The notes: generated by a model not told the origin, from the sequence alone. DNA of 64,000 nt from Lachnospiraceae bacterium (GCA_017460885.1 JAFUAB010000046.1:1-64000); one strand, 5' to 3'. Shown: positions 46,331 through 57,101, counted from the stretch's first letter. Program-made: numbers and translations.

Positions 46331-46852
46331 TCAACGGCCCTTCGGATAATGATGTTCCGTCTTGCGGCTGTCGTCATATGCCATATTTACGTTATGATAC
46401 CGGGGATCTTCGGATACGTCTTCGTCAAACCAGTCCTCAGGGATGTATGAGTCGGCGGCCTCCATATCCGGAAATTCAACCTCCGCCATTATCAGGGGAG
46501 CTGACGGATCGTCGAAGATATCCAGCTCAACGGTCAGGCTGCAGCCGTCGGGCAGGGTATAGCCGTTTTTGAACTTCGGAGCATCGAGAGGTATCAGATA
46601 TCTGGTCTTTGAGATCACTTTTCCGTCCGCCTTGGTCAGCAGGTGTTCGAACGATTCCCGGCTGAGAGGCAGGTTGTATTCCTCTCTGGCAACCATTCCG
46701 CTGCCCTTATATGTCATATAGTATCTGTCGTTGGATCTGCGGACTCTGACCACGGGTTCCCTGCAAAGATAGGCCTGTACGATCTTTTTTGACTCAAACC
46801 GGGCAAGATCTCCCGGAATGCTCTTTACGGTATATTTTCTTTCTATTTCCAT
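46331..46852 (-). CDS. CYTH domain protein
   Basis: The 173-residue protein starts MEIERKYTVKSIPGDL, containing the E-x-E-x-K motif of the CYTH/triphosphate tunnel family. Further charged strands expected to line the tunnel are visible (PVVRVRRSNDRYYMTYKG, SLTVELDIF and MAEVEFPD). Such proteins hydrolyse inorganic or organic triphosphates, or act as adenylate cyclases in some bacteria. A short acidic and basic tail follows. It is transcribed away from tig and convergent with the TPR gene. Confidence 0.9.
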   Translation of the reverse strand: MEIERKYTVKSIPGDLARFESKKIVQAYLCREPVVRVRRSNDRYYMTYKGSGMVAREEYNLPLSRESFEHLLTKADGKVISKTRYLIPLDAPKFKNGYTLPDGCSLTVELDIFDDPSAPLIMAEVEFPDMEAADSYIPEDWFDEDVSEDPRYHNVNMAYDDSRKTEHHYPKGR

Positions 46853-46954
46853 TTTTGCTCCTTTGCTGCGGGCTTTGGCTATATACTGATATACGGATTG
46901 CTCCGTTTCGTAACTTTTGACCCTAATATCATATCATAAGAAACGGCTCTTTTC

Positions 46955-46983
46955 TTGTATTTGCTTTTTTTCTGTGATATAAT
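46955..46983 (+). promoter_or_regulatory. Promoter of the tig operon
   Basis: TTGTAT (46955-46960) and TATAAT (46978-46983) have a 17-bp spacer, with TG just before the -10. It gives a leader of about 160 bases that contains the repeat element at 47002-47051. No CtsR or CIRCE-type operator is visible. Confidence 0.65.
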
Positions 46984-47001
46984 CTTTAATCGCCTGCAAT
47001 A

Positions 47002-47051
47002 TATAGTCAGCGAATCCGGGAATTGTGTGATTTCTTAATCCGTTTACTGTA
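47002..47051. repeat. Short degenerate TATAGTCAACGAAT element in the tig leader
   Basis: The left end TATAGTCAGCGAATC and right end GATTTCTTAATCCGTTTACTG (without last TA) match the inverted termini of the longer element at 57481 with several changes. The whole copy is 50 bp and should fold as a hairpin in the tig leader RNA. Confidence 0.6.
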
Positions 47052-47149
47052 AATGCGGGAAATACATATAATAAGGAAGTTCTGCCGGCCCCATGGCCGG
47101 ATAAATCTTCGATTCATGGATTTCATGGAATTTTCCAGGAGGAATTATA

Positions 47150-48436
47150 ATGAAAGTATCTGTAGAGAAGCAGGAAGGCAGCATGGCGCTGCTCACCATC
47201 GAGGTTGAGGCTGAAAAACTTGAAAAGGCGATCGAGGAGGCATATCAGAAAGATAAATCCAAAATGAGTGTTCCAGGTTTCCGTAAGGGTAAAGTGCCGA
47301 GACAGATGATCGAGAAGATGTACGGCCCCGAGGTATTCTATGACCGTGCCAGCGATATCCTGATAAGAGAGACCATCGAGGAAGCCTGCGATGAGTCAGG
47401 TGAGGAGATCGTATCCTCTCCCGTAGTTGATATTGAACAGATCGAAAAGGGCAAGCCCTTTATCTATACTGCTTCGGTTGCTCTTAAGCCCCCGGTTGAG
47501 CTCGGTGAGTATAAGGGAGTAGTCATCGACAAGGTCAATACCGAAGTGACGGATGATGACGTTAACGAAGCGATCGAGAGAGAACGTAAGAACAACGCCA
47601 GACAGATCACCGTTACCGACAGACCCGTACAGGACGGCGATACCATCCTTCTTGATTTTGAGGGCTTCGTGGACGGAGTTCCTTTTGAAGGCGGAAAGGG
47701 CGGTGATTATTCGTTAAAGATAGGTTCGGGCAGCTTCATCCCCGGTTTCGAGGATCAGCTCATCGGACAGAATATAGGTGAGGAATGTGAAGTCAACGTT
47801 ACATTCCCCGAGGATTATCATGCCAAGGATCTTGCCGGCAAGGCCGCAGTATTCAAGTGCATGGTCAATGAGATCAAATATGACGAGCTTCCCGAGCTTG
47901 ATGACGATTATGCATCGGATATCTCCGAATTCGAGACATTTGACGAGTACAAGGCCGATGTACGTAAGAATCTTGAGGAGAGAAGGCAGAAGGAAGCACG
48001 TGAGGCAAAGGAAGATGCTGCCGTTGCAGCCGCAGTCGAGAACGCAAAGATCGATATTCCCGGTCCCATGCTGGATGCCCAGAAGGATCGTATGATTAGC
48101 GAGTTTGCACAGCAGCTCATGTATCAGGGCATGTCGTTTGATGAGTACACACAGTACAGCGGCGTGACCAGAGAGCAGATGAAGGATCAGATCGAGCCTC
48201 AGGCCGAGACACGGATCAGAAACAGACTGGTTCTGGAAGCTATAGCTGAGGCCGAGAAGCTGGAAGCCACGGAAGAGCAGTATCAGGAAGAACTCAAGAC
48301 CATGGCTGAAGCATACGGACAGGATGTGGATAAGATCAAAGAGGATATAACCGAAGATGTTGAAAAGATGATCCGTGATGATCTTAAAGTCCGCAATGCG
48401 GCCGAGTTCCTGGCAGACAATGCGGTAGAGAAGTGA
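47150..48436 (+). CDS. tig: Trigger factor chaperone
   Basis: Trigger factor binds the ribosome exit tunnel and new polypeptides. The ribosome-binding loop with the signature FRKG is visible in KMSVPGFRKGKVPRQMIEKM. The FKBP-type prolyl isomerase domain (about 155-245) has GDTILLDFEGFVDGVPFEGG and IGSGSFIPGFEDQLIG, and the C-terminal helical arms follow. At 428 residues it has normal length. CCAGGAGGAA precedes the ATG. tig-clpP-clpX is a common order and is seen here. Confidence 0.96.
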   Translation: MKVSVEKQEGSMALLTIEVEAEKLEKAIEEAYQKDKSKMSVPGFRKGKVPRQMIEKMYGPEVFYDRASDILIRETIEEACDESGEEIVSSPVVDIEQIEKGKPFIYTASVALKPPVELGEYKGVVIDKVNTEVTDDDVNEAIERERKNNARQITVTDRPVQDGDTILLDFEGFVDGVPFEGGKGGDYSLKIGSGSFIPGFEDQLIGQNIGEECEVNVTFPEDYHAKDLAGKAAVFKCMVNEIKYDELPELDDDYASDISEFETFDEYKADVRKNLEERRQKEAREAKEDAAVAAAVENAKIDIPGPMLDAQKDRMISEFAQQLMYQGMSFDEYTQYSGVTREQMKDQIEPQAETRIRNRLVLEAIAEAEKLEATEEQYQEELKTMAEAYGQDVDKIKEDITEDVEKMIRDDLKVRNAAEFLADNAVEK

Positions 48437-48462
48437 TTTATCAGAAGCGGGGGTAAAAAACA

Positions 48463-49074
48463 ATGCCTTTAATACCTTATGTAATAGAACGGACCTCAAG
48501 AGGAGAGCGTTCGTATGATATTTATTCGAGACTGGTTGAGGATCGTATAGTATTTCTCGGTGAGGAGGTCAATGACAGCGTAGCATCCGTTATCGTTGCG
48601 CAGCTTCTTTTTCTGGAAGCTCAGGACCCCGAGAAGGATATCCATCTGTATATCAACAGCCCCGGCGGTTCCGTAACTGCCGGAATGGCAATATACGATA
48701 CCATGCAGTATATCAAGTGTGACGTTTCCACGATCTGTATAGGAATGGCCGCCAGCATGGGCGCGTTCCTTCTGTCGGGAGGAGCAAAGGGCAAACGTAT
48801 GGCTCTGCCCAACGCAGAGATCATGATTCATCAGCCCTCAGGCGGTTCACAGGGTCAGGCTACGGAGATCGAGATCGCCGCTAAGCATATCCTGCGCACC
48901 AAGGAGAAGCTGAATAAGATCCTTGCGGAAAACACGGGACGTCCATTTGAGGAGATCGCAGAGGATACGGAACGTGATAACTGGATGACTGCAGAGGAGG
49001 CCAAAGAGTACGGACTCATCGATACGGTCATCACCAAACGGAGCGAAGAATCAGACAAGGATAATAAGAAATGA
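48463..49074 (+). CDS. clpP: ATP-dependent Clp protease proteolytic subunit
   Basis: ClpP forms the 14-mer serine peptidase chamber. The catalytic Ser is in [15 protein letters not shown], His in [15 protein letters not shown], and Asp in the following [16 protein letters not shown] region. [19 protein letters not shown] is the N-terminal axial-loop region. It ends with a four-base overlap with clpX, so the two subunits are translationally coupled. Confidence 0.97.
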   Translation: MPLIPYVIERTSRGERSYDIYSRLVEDRIVFLGEEVNDSVASVIVAQLLFLEAQDPEKDIHLYINSPGGSVTAGMAIYDTMQYIKCDVSTICIGMAASMGAFLLSGGAKGKRMALPNAEIMIHQPSGGSQGQATEIEIAAKHILRTKEKLNKILAENTGRPFEEIAEDTERDNWMTAEEAKEYGLIDTVITKRSEESDKDNKK

Positions 49075-50327
49075 GTCCAAAGATCGAAAAACAGGTAAAA
49101 TGCTCTTTCTGCGGCAAATCGCAGGATGCGGTCAGAAAGCTTATAGCCGGACCTACCGGAGTATATATTTGCGATGAATGCGTGGAGATATGCGTAGATA
49201 TCCTGGATGATCTGGAGGTGGAGGACGAACCGGAATTCAGCGGTAATATCGACATCAACCTGCTCAAACCCGTTCAGATCAAGGAGTTCCTGGATGAATA
49301 TGTCATAGGACAGGAGGACGCCAAAAAGGTGCTGTCCGTAGCGGTATATAACCACTATAAGAGGGTAATGTCCAAACAGCAGGACGATGAGGACGGAATA
49401 GAACTGCAGAAGTCCAATATACTGATGGTGGGGCCTACCGGCTCGGGTAAGACATACCTTGCGCAGACCCTGGCCAGGATCATCAACGTTCCCTTTGCGA
49501 TAGCGGATGCCACTACATTGACGGAGGCCGGGTATGTGGGTGAGGATGTTGAGAACATCCTGCTCAAGCTTATCCAGGCTGCCGATTATGATATTTCCAG
49601 AGCCGAGCTCGGAATAATCTATATCGATGAGGTTGACAAGATCACCAAAAAGAGTGAAAATGTCTCTATCACCAGAGATGTATCCGGCGAGGGTGTACAG
49701 CAGGCTCTGCTCAAGATCATAGAGGGAACGGATGCCAGTGTTCCTCCGCAGGGAGGCAGGAAACATCCGCATCAGGAGCTTATTCAGATCAATACTTCCA
49801 ATATATTATTTATATGCGGCGGCGCTTTTGACGGTCTTGAGAAGATCATCGAAGACAGACTCGACAGAGGTTCGATAGGCTTTGGCGGTGAAGTGACCGG
49901 CAAGAATTCCGCACAGGTGGACGAGCTGCTAAAGGAAGTGACCACTCAGGATCTGATCAAATTCGGACTTATTCCCGAGTTTGTCGGCAGAGTCCCGATA
50001 AATGTGGCATTGGAGGGTCTGGATGAGGATGCTCTCAAGAGGATACTTGTTGAACCCAAGAATGCTCTGGTCAAGCAGTACAGGAAGCTGTTTGACATGG
50101 ATGAGGTCAAGCTGACCTTTACCGACGAGGCTATCGACAGCATAGCACGTCAGGCTTTTGAAAAGAAAACAGGCGCAAGGGGCTTGCGCACCATCATGGA
50201 AAAGGCTATGATGGATGTAATGTATAAGATCCCTTCCGATGACGATATCTCGGAATGCGTTATGACCGCCGATGCGGTAGAGATGACAGGCGAACCAAGA
50301 CTGGTTTACAGGTCGGGAGTGGCGTAA
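49071..50327 (+). CDS. clpX: ATP-dependent Clp protease unfoldase subunit
   Basis: ClpX selects and unfolds substrates for ClpP. The N-terminal zinc domain has [18 protein letters not shown] and ICDECVEIC (four Cys). The AAA+ core shows Walker [13 protein letters not shown], Walker [11 protein letters not shown] and sensor residues. [11 protein letters not shown] holds the IGF loop that docks to ClpP. At 418 residues it is complete. A long hairpin overlaps its stop codon. Confidence 0.97.
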   Translation: MSPKIEKQVKCSFCGKSQDAVRKLIAGPTGVYICDECVEICVDILDDLEVEDEPEFSGNIDINLLKPVQIKEFLDEYVIGQEDAKKVLSVAVYNHYKRVMSKQQDDEDGIELQKSNILMVGPTGSGKTYLAQTLARIINVPFAIADATTLTEAGYVGEDVENILLKLIQAADYDISRAELGIIYIDEVDKITKKSENVSITRDVSGEGVQQALLKIIEGTDASVPPQGGRKHPHQELIQINTSNILFICGGAFDGLEKIIEDRLDRGSIGFGGEVTGKNSAQVDELLKEVTTQDLIKFGLIPEFVGRVPINVALEGLDEDALKRILVEPKNALVKQYRKLFDMDEVKLTFTDEAIDSIARQAFEKKTGARGLRTIMEKAMMDVMYKIPSDDDISECVMTADAVEMTGEPRLVYRSGVA

Positions 50328-50376
50328 ACCACTTCCCGACTGCAGTTATCAATGATCACTGCGCCGCACTGCGGCG
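50312..50376. terminator. Two hairpins between clpX and lon
   Basis: Hairpin 1 (50312-50340) pairs GTCGGGAGTGG with CCACTTCCCGAC (one bulge) across the clpX stop. Hairpin 2 (50362-50376) is CGCCGC, ACT, GCGGCG. Neither is followed by a T-run, so partial termination or mRNA processing is as likely as full termination. Confidence 0.4.
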
Positions 50377-50431
50377 TATCTCAGTTCAAAGTATGTCAGG
50401 GTAATACCCGATCGTTACAAAGTACCTTTTT

Positions 50432-52780
50432 ATGGATCAACCGAATACCGAAAACAACATATCAATGCCCGCAGTTGCGCTGCGCGGTCTTACAATACTA
50501 CCGGACATGATCATACATTTTGATCTGAACCGGTCGAAATCCATTCAGGCGGTCGAAAAGGCCATGATGAATGAATCAGTGCTTTTTTGCGTGACACAGA
50601 AGGATGTGGATAAGGATGATCCCGCCATTGAGGATCTCTACAGTGTAGGCTGTGTGGTCAGGATCAATCAGCTGCTCAAAATGCCCGGAGGAGTGATACG
50701 CGTACTTGCCGAGGGCAGAAACAGGGCTTACCTGAGAGGTTTAAGTGAGGAAAACGGATATCTGCAGGCAGATCTGAGGATCGCGTCGGAGGATGACGAG
50801 AGGGAGCATATCACTCTGGAAACAGAGATCGCCATGGTCAGGGATATGGCGGACATCTTCAAGGAGTATGTGGCTGTTTTTCCAAAGGTCGGAAAAAGTC
50901 TGGAGGGTCATATCAACGAGGCTGCGGATCTGGGCAGGCTCATAGATCAGATCGCCATCAATCTGCCCGTGCAGTATACGCTGAAACAGCAGATCCTTGA
51001 GGCAGTTGATCTCAGGGAAAGATATACCTCACTCTGCGGGATAATGCAGAATGAGATCTCCGTGGCCCGTATAAGGGCCGATCTGGCCAAGGATGTCAGG
51101 GAGCGCGTCGATAAAAACCAGCAGGAGTATTTCCTGAGGGAGCAGATGCGTACGATAGAGGAAAAGCTTGGAGTAAGCGATGACAAGGCCGAGATAGACC
51201 AGATGCAGGATGCCTGTGATGAGCTGGAGGCTTCCGATGAGATCAAGGCAAAGATAACCAAGGAGATCGGCAGACTTCGCAAGATGAGCGGCTTCAGCTC
51301 CGAGGTGGCGGTTGAGCGCGGGTATATAGAAACCCTGCTCGAACTGCCCTGGGACAAGACATCCGGAGACAGAGCGGATATCAGGCTGGCGGAGGAGATC
51401 CTGGACAGAGATCACTACGGGCTCGTCAAGGTGAAGGAGAGGATACTCGAATTTCTGGCAGTCAGGGTGTTAAATGCTCACGGACAGAGTCCGATCATCT
51501 GCCTGGTAGGGCCGCCCGGGACGGGCAAGACCTCCATAGCCAGAAGCGTGGCCGAGGCCCTTGACAAGAAGTATGTGAGGATAAGCCTTGGCGGAGTACG
51601 GGACGAGGCCGAGATCAGAGGACACAGGCGGACATATGTTGGGGCGATGCCCGGACGCATAATCAACGGACTAAAACAGGCCGGAGTCAAGAATCCACTG
51701 ATGCTGATAGACGAAATAGACAAGGTCAGCTCCGATTATAAGGGCGATACCTCATCTGCACTGCTGGAGGTGCTCGATTCCGAGCAGAATAACCGCTTCC
51801 GGGATCACTATGTCGAGCTTCCCGTGGACTTAAGTCAGGTAATGTTCATCTGTACAGCCAACAATGCAGCGGATATTCCGAGACCTTTGCTTGACAGGAT
51901 GGAGATCATAGAGGTCAACAGCTATACGGCCAACGAAAAGTTCCATATTGCCAAAGAACACCTTGTTCCCAAATGCTTTGAAAAAAACGGTCTGACGGAG
52001 AAGGACCTGGTGATATCCGATGGAGCGCTTAAGAAACTTATAGACGGATATACCAGGGAAGCCGGTGTCAGGGGACTGGAGAGGACCATCGGGGAGCTGT
52101 GTCGCAAGGCTGCGCGTAAGATCCTTGAACGTCGCGAGGACGGTAAGGAGCCTGAGCTCATCAGGATCTCATCCTCCAATCTGAAGGATTATCTCGGTAA
52201 GGTCAAGTATCTGCGCGACAAAGCCGATAAAGCCGATCAGGTCGGTATCGTCCGCGGGCTGGCATGGACCAGCGTGGGCGGAGATACACTGGAGATAGAA
52301 GTTAATGTCTGTCCCGGACACGGTCAGGTGATACTGACCGGACAGATGGGTGATGTCATGAAGGAATCCGCGCAGGCCGGTCTGGGCTATGTCAGGTCGA
52401 TAGCGGGGCTCTACGGAGTTGATCAGAAGGTCTTTCAGAAGTCCGATATACATATGCATATACCCGAGGGAGCCGTACCCAAGGACGGACCTTCAGCCGG
52501 CATAACCATGGCAACGGCGATGCTTAGTGCACTTTCGGGAATTCCGGTGCGCGGCAGGCTGGCAATGACCGGTGAGATAACACTTCGCGGCAGGGTCCTG
52601 CCGATAGGAGGACTGAAGGAAAAGCTGCTGGCGGCTTCACAGGCCGGAATAACACGAGTCCTGATCCCCATGGAGAACGAAAAGGATCTGGAAGAGATAG
52701 ACAAGGAGATCACGGACGGCCTTAAGATAACACCCGTTAAGGATATGAAGGAAGTCCTTGATATCGCATTGGTAAAATAA
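50432..52780 (+). CDS. lon: ATP-dependent Lon protease
   Basis: Lon degrades damaged and regulatory proteins. The 782-residue protein has the substrate-binding N-domain ([19 protein letters not shown] at the start), the AAA+ module with Walker [19 protein letters not shown] and [17 protein letters not shown], and the Ser-Lys protease domain. The catalytic Ser is in [16 protein letters not shown] and the Lys in [16 protein letters not shown]. There is no clear ribosome site before ATG 50432. It is followed by engB after one base, the usual lon-engB pairing in Firmicutes. Confidence 0.96.
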   Translation: MDQPNTENNISMPAVALRGLTILPDMIIHFDLNRSKSIQAVEKAMMNESVLFCVTQKDVDKDDPAIEDLYSVGCVVRINQLLKMPGGVIRVLAEGRNRAYLRGLSEENGYLQADLRIASEDDEREHITLETEIAMVRDMADIFKEYVAVFPKVGKSLEGHINEAADLGRLIDQIAINLPVQYTLKQQILEAVDLRERYTSLCGIMQNEISVARIRADLAKDVRERVDKNQQEYFLREQMRTIEEKLGVSDDKAEIDQMQDACDELEASDEIKAKITKEIGRLRKMSGFSSEVAVERGYIETLLELPWDKTSGDRADIRLAEEILDRDHYGLVKVKERILEFLAVRVLNAHGQSPIICLVGPPGTGKTSIARSVAEALDKKYVRISLGGVRDEAEIRGHRRTYVGAMPGRIINGLKQAGVKNPLMLIDEIDKVSSDYKGDTSSALLEVLDSEQNNRFRDHYVELPVDLSQVMFICTANNAADIPRPLLDRMEIIEVNSYTANEKFHIAKEHLVPKCFEKNGLTEKDLVISDGALKKLIDGYTREAGVRGLERTIGELCRKAARKILERREDGKEPELIRISSSNLKDYLGKVKYLRDKADKADQVGIVRGLAWTSVGGDTLEIEVNVCPGHGQVILTGQMGDVMKESAQAGLGYVRSIAGLYGVDQKVFQKSDIHMHIPEGAVPKDGPSAGITMATAMLSALSGIPVRGRLAMTGEITLRGRVLPIGGLKEKLLAASQAGITRVLIPMENEKDLEEIDKEITDGLKITPVKDMKEVLDIALVK

Positions 52781-52781
52781 T

Positions 52782-53369
52782 ATGGTAATAAAAAGCGTAA
52801 ATCTTGATCATGTCTGCGGCGTGACGAGCAAACTGCCGGAGAATACTCTGCCTGAAGTCGCTTTTGCGGGCAAGAGCAATGTCGGTAAGTCGTCACTGAT
52901 CAATGCCGTGATGAACAGAAAGTCCTTTGCCAGGACATCGCAGACCCCGGGAAAAACCCAGACGATAAATTACTATAATATAAATGACGCATTCTATCTG
53001 GTGGATCTGCCGGGATACGGATATGCAAAGGCCGGAAGGGAGCTTGCGGAGAGCTGGGGAAAGCTGATAGAAGATTATCTGTACAGCTCCGGGGTACTCA
53101 AACAGGTTTTTCTGCTCATAGATATCAGACATGAGCCCTCGGATAACGACAAGATGATGTATGACTGGATACGTTCAAGAGGATTTGATCCCGTCATCAT
53201 TCTAACCAAATCGGATAAGATCAAGAGAAGCCAATTGAACAAACAGACCGAAATGATAAGAAGGGCGCTTAAGCTTACGGACGATACGGTCGTCTTTACC
53301 TTTTCGGCGGTAAATAAAGAAGGAAGAGATCAAATAACTGATTATATAGAGGAGATATGCAGCCTATGA
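52782..53369 (+). CDS. engB: Ribosome biogenesis GTP-binding protein EngB/YsxC
   Basis: EngB is a small essential GTPase for assembly of the large ribosomal subunit. The 195-residue protein has all G motifs: AGKSNVGKSSLINAV (G1), the switch region FARTSQTPGKTQTINYYNIN, DLPGYGYAKAG (G3), ILTKSDKIK (G4) and FSAVNKEG (G5). Its start lies two bases after the lon stop and its end overlaps rho by 13 bases. Confidence 0.96.
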   Translation: MVIKSVNLDHVCGVTSKLPENTLPEVAFAGKSNVGKSSLINAVMNRKSFARTSQTPGKTQTINYYNINDAFYLVDLPGYGYAKAGRELAESWGKLIEDYLYSSGVLKQVFLLIDIRHEPSDNDKMMYDWIRSRGFDPVIILTKSDKIKRSQLNKQTEMIRRALKLTDDTVVFTFSAVNKEGRDQITDYIEEICSL

Positions 53370-54907
53370 CAAGAGAACAATACGAAACTCTCAAACTGAC
53401 AGACTTAAAGGCTCTGGCTAAGACCAGAGAGATCAGGATACCGACAGGAGCAAAAAAGGAGGACATAATCGGTCTGATGTTGGAAAAGGATCGCGAGGAG
53501 GGAGGAAGGACAGCAGGTGTTCCGACCGCATCTGCACCTGCCAGACAGGAATCCGGGCATTCTGCGCGTGAATCACAGCAGTCGAACGACGCTCGCCAGA
53601 CCGGTTCCGACAATCGCAGGGACAGAAGCGAAACCCGCCAGTCTGCGGAGTCTCAGCCTGCCAGAAGCGAAACCCGCCAGCCCGGAGGTGAAGCCGGACA
53701 GCAGGGAGGACGTCCTCAGGGCGAAAACAGATATTCCGCCAATCCGGAGAGGACGAGACCCGAGGAATTTGCTCCCGAGGAAGTCGGACAACGTGCACAC
53801 GGCATACTGGAGGTCATGCCCGACGGATTCGGGTTCATCAGATGTGAGAATTATCTGCCCGGTGAGAATGATGTGTACGTGGCTCCCGGCCAGATCAGAC
53901 GCTTTGGACTCAAGACCGGAGATATACTCGAGGGAATGACCAAGGTCAAGACCCAGAGTGAGAAATTCAGTGCGCTGCTTTATCTGCAGACCATCAACGG
54001 ATACGCTCCCGAGATCGCGATGCGCAGACCGAATTTTGAGGATCTGACACCCATTTTTCCCAACGAAAGGATCCAGCTTGAGTATCCCGGTGTCGCTTCG
54101 TCGATGAGGATAATGGATCTGATATGTCCCGTAGGAAAGGGACAGAGAGGAATGATCGTGTCTCCTCCCAAGGCAGGTAAGACCACTCTGCTTAAGGAGG
54201 TTGCGCGTTCTGTTAAACACAATAATCCTGATATCCACCTGATCATACTGCTCATAGATGAGCGTCCCGAGGAAGTAACGGATATCAAGGAGGCCATAGA
54301 GGGCAGGAATGTGGAGGTCATCTACTCCACCTTTGATGAGCTTCCGGAGCATCATAAGAGAGTATCCGAAATGGTCATAGAGAGAGCGAGGCGTCTGGTT
54401 GAACACGGAAAGGATGTAATGATCCTGTTAGACTCTATTACGAGACTTGCGAGGGCATACAACCTGACAGTTTCTCCCTCGGGCCGTACGCTTTCGGGTG
54501 GTCTGGATCCCGCGGCGCTGCATATGCCCAAGAGATTTTTCGGTGCGGCCAGAAATATGAGGGAGGGCGGAAGCCTGACGATACTGGCAACAGCCCTTGT
54601 GGAGACCGGATCCAAGATGGATGACGTTGTATACGAGGAATTCAAGGGAACCGGCAACATGGAAATGGTACTGGACCGCAAGCTGTCGGAAAAGAGGGTG
54701 TTCCCCGCGATAGATCTGCCCAAGTCGAGCACGAGGCGTGAGGATCTTCTGCTTTCGGACGAGGAGCTTGAGGCCATCAATATCATCCGCAAGTCGCTGA
54801 ATGCTTTAAAGCCCGATGAGGCGGTCGATCATATCCTTGATATGTTTGCCAAGACCAAGAATAACAATGAGTTTGTGCAGGTTGTGAAGAAACACAGAAT
54901 TATTTAG
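53357..54907 (+). CDS. rho: Transcription termination factor Rho with N-terminal insert
   Basis: Rho is the hexameric RNA helicase for factor-dependent termination. The 516-residue protein has the Rho N domain ([20 protein letters not shown]), then a disordered insert of about 100 residues rich in Arg, Gln, Ser and Glu with repeats ([19 protein letters not shown]). The RNA-binding CSD domain follows ([14 protein letters not shown]), then the ATPase with Walker [15 protein letters not shown] and [14 protein letters not shown]. Such inserts occur in several Clostridia and can alter RNA binding or condensation. The insert makes it about 100 residues longer than E. coli Rho. Its TAG stop overlaps the arsR stop on the other strand. 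Confidence 0.96.
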   Translation: MQPMTREQYETLKLTDLKALAKTREIRIPTGAKKEDIIGLMLEKDREEGGRTAGVPTASAPARQESGHSARESQQSNDARQTGSDNRRDRSETRQSAESQPARSETRQPGGEAGQQGGRPQGENRYSANPERTRPEEFAPEEVGQRAHGILEVMPDGFGFIRCENYLPGENDVYVAPGQIRRFGLKTGDILEGMTKVKTQSEKFSALLYLQTINGYAPEIAMRRPNFEDLTPIFPNERIQLEYPGVASSMRIMDLICPVGKGQRGMIVSPPKAGKTTLLKEVARSVKHNNPDIHLIILLIDERPEEVTDIKEAIEGRNVEVIYSTFDELPEHHKRVSEMVIERARRLVEHGKDVMILLDSITRLARAYNLTVSPSGRTLSGGLDPAALHMPKRFFGAARNMREGGSLTILATALVETGSKMDDVVYEEFKGTGNMEMVLDRKLSEKRVFPAIDLPKSSTRREDLLLSDEELEAINIIRKSLNALKPDEAVDHILDMFAKTKNNNEFVQVVKKHRII

Positions 54908-55185
54908 TGATCTTCTCTGATATGCTCCATTCCCATGGCGATGATCGTACGCACATGGTCATCGTCGAGGGAATAGATGATCTGCTTTCCGTTGCGGCTC
55001 GATTTCACCAGATGTGAATTCTTGAGATTCTTGAGCTGGTGTGAGATGGCCGACTGCGTCATCTTTAGTCTGTCGGCTATATCCTGTACACACAGTTCAT
55101 CATCCATCAGTGTCTGCATGATGCGCAGTCTGGTCGCATCACCGAATACTTTGAATATTTCAGCTAACATTTCCGTTTCATTCAT
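54904..55185 (-). CDS. ArsR/SmtB-family zinc-type metal-responsive repressor
   Basis: The start is ATG 55185 (MNETEMLAEIFKVFGDATRL); the long upstream frame belongs to the ATPase region. The 93-residue winged helix has DIADRLKMTQSAISHQLKNL as recognition helix. In the last helix [20 protein letters not shown] gives Asp, His, His and Glu at the spacing of the alpha-5 zinc site of SmtB, CadC and CzrA. In the alpha-3 region ELCVQD keeps only one of the two Cys of CadC, so a zinc sensor is favoured over cadmium/lead. It is the last gene of the efflux operon, a feedback layout. Confidence 0.9.
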   Translation of the reverse strand: MNETEMLAEIFKVFGDATRLRIMQTLMDDELCVQDIADRLKMTQSAISHQLKNLKNSHLVKSSRNGKQIIYSLDDDHVRTIIAMGMEHIREDH

Positions 55186-55190
55186 GATAA

Positions 55191-57101
55191 TCACCCTTTT
55201 TTGACCGAAAGCGCCCGGATCGCATTGAGGACCGCGATAACCATTACGCCCACATCCGCAAATATAGCCAGCCACATATTGGCTATGCCGATCGCACCGA
55301 GCAGGAGGCATATGAGCTTGACACCGATGGCAAAGTAGATGTTCTCATATACTATCCTCATGCATTTGCGGGAAATACGTATCGCTCTGCAGATCCCCAT
55401 GGGGTCGTCATCCATCAGCACGATATCGGCGGCTTCTATTGCCGCATCCGAACCCAGAGCTCCCATCGCGATACCTACGTCTGCAAGGGAGAGGACAGGA
55501 GCGTCGTTGATGCCGTCTCCGACGAATGTGAGTATCTTTCCCGACGGTTTTTCGGCAAGGAGTTTTTCGACATGAGACACCTTATCCTCCGGCATCAGAT
55601 TGGAGTAGTGATCCTTGATGCCAAGCTCGCCGGCGATCCTTGATGCCGTTTCATGGTTATCACCGGTAAGCATTACTATCCTGTTTATATTCATCCGTCT
55701 GAGAGTATTAATTGCATTGGCCGAACCGGGCTTCAGCGTATCGTTCATGACTATGCATCCGGCTAATACGCCGTCTATTGCCACATATACGCAGGTGCCG
55801 GGGGTTGAAGGAATGTCATATTTTATGGAATACTGATCCATGAGCTTATGATTGCCGGCATATACCCTGTGACCCGAGATATCTGCGGAAACTCCCATTC
55901 CGCCGTGCTCGGCGACGTTTTCGGCTGCAGGCAGGGGTTCTGTACTGAATTCCTCGTTATACCTCTCGCAGAGGCAGCGTGCTATCGGGTGAGTGGAGTT
56001 CTGTTCCGCTGCCGCAGCATACTTCAACAGCTCCCCGCTTTCTATCGAGTTACTGCTGATATCCGTAACCTTGAAACGTCCGAGGGTGAGAGTACCCGTC
56101 TTATCCATTACCACACAGGCAGTTTTGCTGAGCGCTTCGAGATAGTTGGAGCCCTTGACCAGGACTCCGGCTCTGGAGGCTCCTCCGATCCCCGCAAAAA
56201 AAGTGAGCGGTATGCTGATGACCAGTGCACAGGGACAACTGATGACCAGGAAGGTCAATGCCCTGTAGATCCATGTACTCCAGGTAAATCCGAGGTGAAG
56301 AAGCGTTCCGGATATGATAGGAGGTATTACGGCCAGAACTGCGGCGGTGATGCATACCGCAGGAGTATAGACTCTGGCGAATCTGGTGATGAAATTCTCG
56401 GATCTGGATTTGTTGGAGCTTGAGTTTTCTACAAGCTCGAGTATTTTGGAGGCAGTGGATTCGCCAAATTCACGTGTTGTCCTGACGGTGACCGTACCGG
56501 TCAGATTGATGCATCCGCTCAGAACAGTATCTCCCTCCGCGGCCTCTCTCGGCATACTTTCACCGGTCAGAGCTGCGGTATCCAACGTAGTACTGCCCTG
56601 TATGATAACACCGTCTATCGGAACCTTGTCACCGGCTCTGACGATTATCTCGCTTCCGGTCGCCACCTCATCCGGATCGACAGTGACCTGTTCACCATCC
56701 CTGAGGAGTATCGCCGTATCGGGGCGGATATCCATCAGATCCGATATGCTTCGGCGGCTTTTGCCGAGAGCGATACCCTGAAAGAGTTCGCCGATCTGAT
56801 AGAAGAGCATAACGGCTATGGCTTCCAGATAGTCGCCGCTTCGTGAATAGATCGCCAGCACGTAAGCCCCGACCGTCGCCACCGCCATCAGAAAGTTTTC
56901 ATCCAGCAGCTGACCGTTTTTGATACCCTTGAAGGCATTGATCAGGATGTCGTAGCCTATCTCGAGATATACTGCGGTGTAAAGTATAAATCTGGCTATT
57001 ACCCAGGGAAGAGAAGAGCCCCAGGGAATAAATGCAAGTATGATGAGCGCAGCCACCGCAATGATGATGCGCACGAGCATTTTTTTCTGTTTTTTATTCA
57101 T
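55191..57101 (-). CDS. Zinc/cadmium/lead P-type ATPase (ZntA/CadA-like) lacking the HMA domain
   Basis: The 636-residue exporter has the P1B motif set: TGES in the actuator domain, SCPCALVISIP in the membrane (CPC metal site), DKTGTLTLGRFK (phosphorylated Asp), STHPIARCL and GDGINDAPVLSLADVG. The last helices carry IFADVGVMVIAVLNAIRAL, where the Asp marks the zinc/cadmium/lead group. It starts directly with basic residues and the first membrane helix; the usual N-terminal metal-binding domain is missing and is encoded by the preceding gene, which overlaps it by four bases. The arsR gene follows after five bases. Confidence 0.93.
   Translation of the reverse strand: MNKKQKKMLVRIIIAVAALIILAFIPWGSSLPWVIARFILYTAVYLEIGYDILINAFKGIKNGQLLDENFLMAVATVGAYVLAIYSRSGDYLEAIAVMLFYQIGELFQGIALGKSRRSISDLMDIRPDTAILLRDGEQVTVDPDEVATGSEIIVRAGDKVPIDGVIIQGSTTLDTAALTGESMPREAAEGDTVLSGCINLTGTVTVRTTREFGESTASKILELVENSSSNKSRSENFITRFARVYTPAVCITAAVLAVIPPIISGTLLHLGFTWSTWIYRALTFLVISCPCALVISIPLTFFAGIGGASRAGVLVKGSNYLEALSKTACVVMDKTGTLTLGRFKVTDISSNSIESGELLKYAAAAEQNSTHPIARCLCERYNEEFSTEPLPAAENVAEHGGMGVSADISGHRVYAGNHKLMDQYSIKYDIPSTPGTCVYVAIDGVLAGCIVMNDTLKPGSANAINTLRRMNINRIVMLTGDNHETASRIAGELGIKDHYSNLMPEDKVSHVEKLLAEKPSGKILTFVGDGINDAPVLSLADVGIAMGALGSDAAIEAADIVLMDDDPMGICRAIRISRKCMRIVYENIYFAIGVKLICLLLGAIGIANMWLAIFADVGVMVIAVLNAIRALSVKKG

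Noticed and set aside
46853-46955. CtsR or CIRCE operator for the clp genes
   Set aside because: No GGTCAAA tandem or CIRCE inverted repeat is present upstream of tig, clpP, clpX or lon.
54904-55311. 135-residue form of the ArsR regulator
   Set aside because: The upstream 42 codons overlap the ATPase gene in another frame; the ATG at 55185 gives the normal family length.
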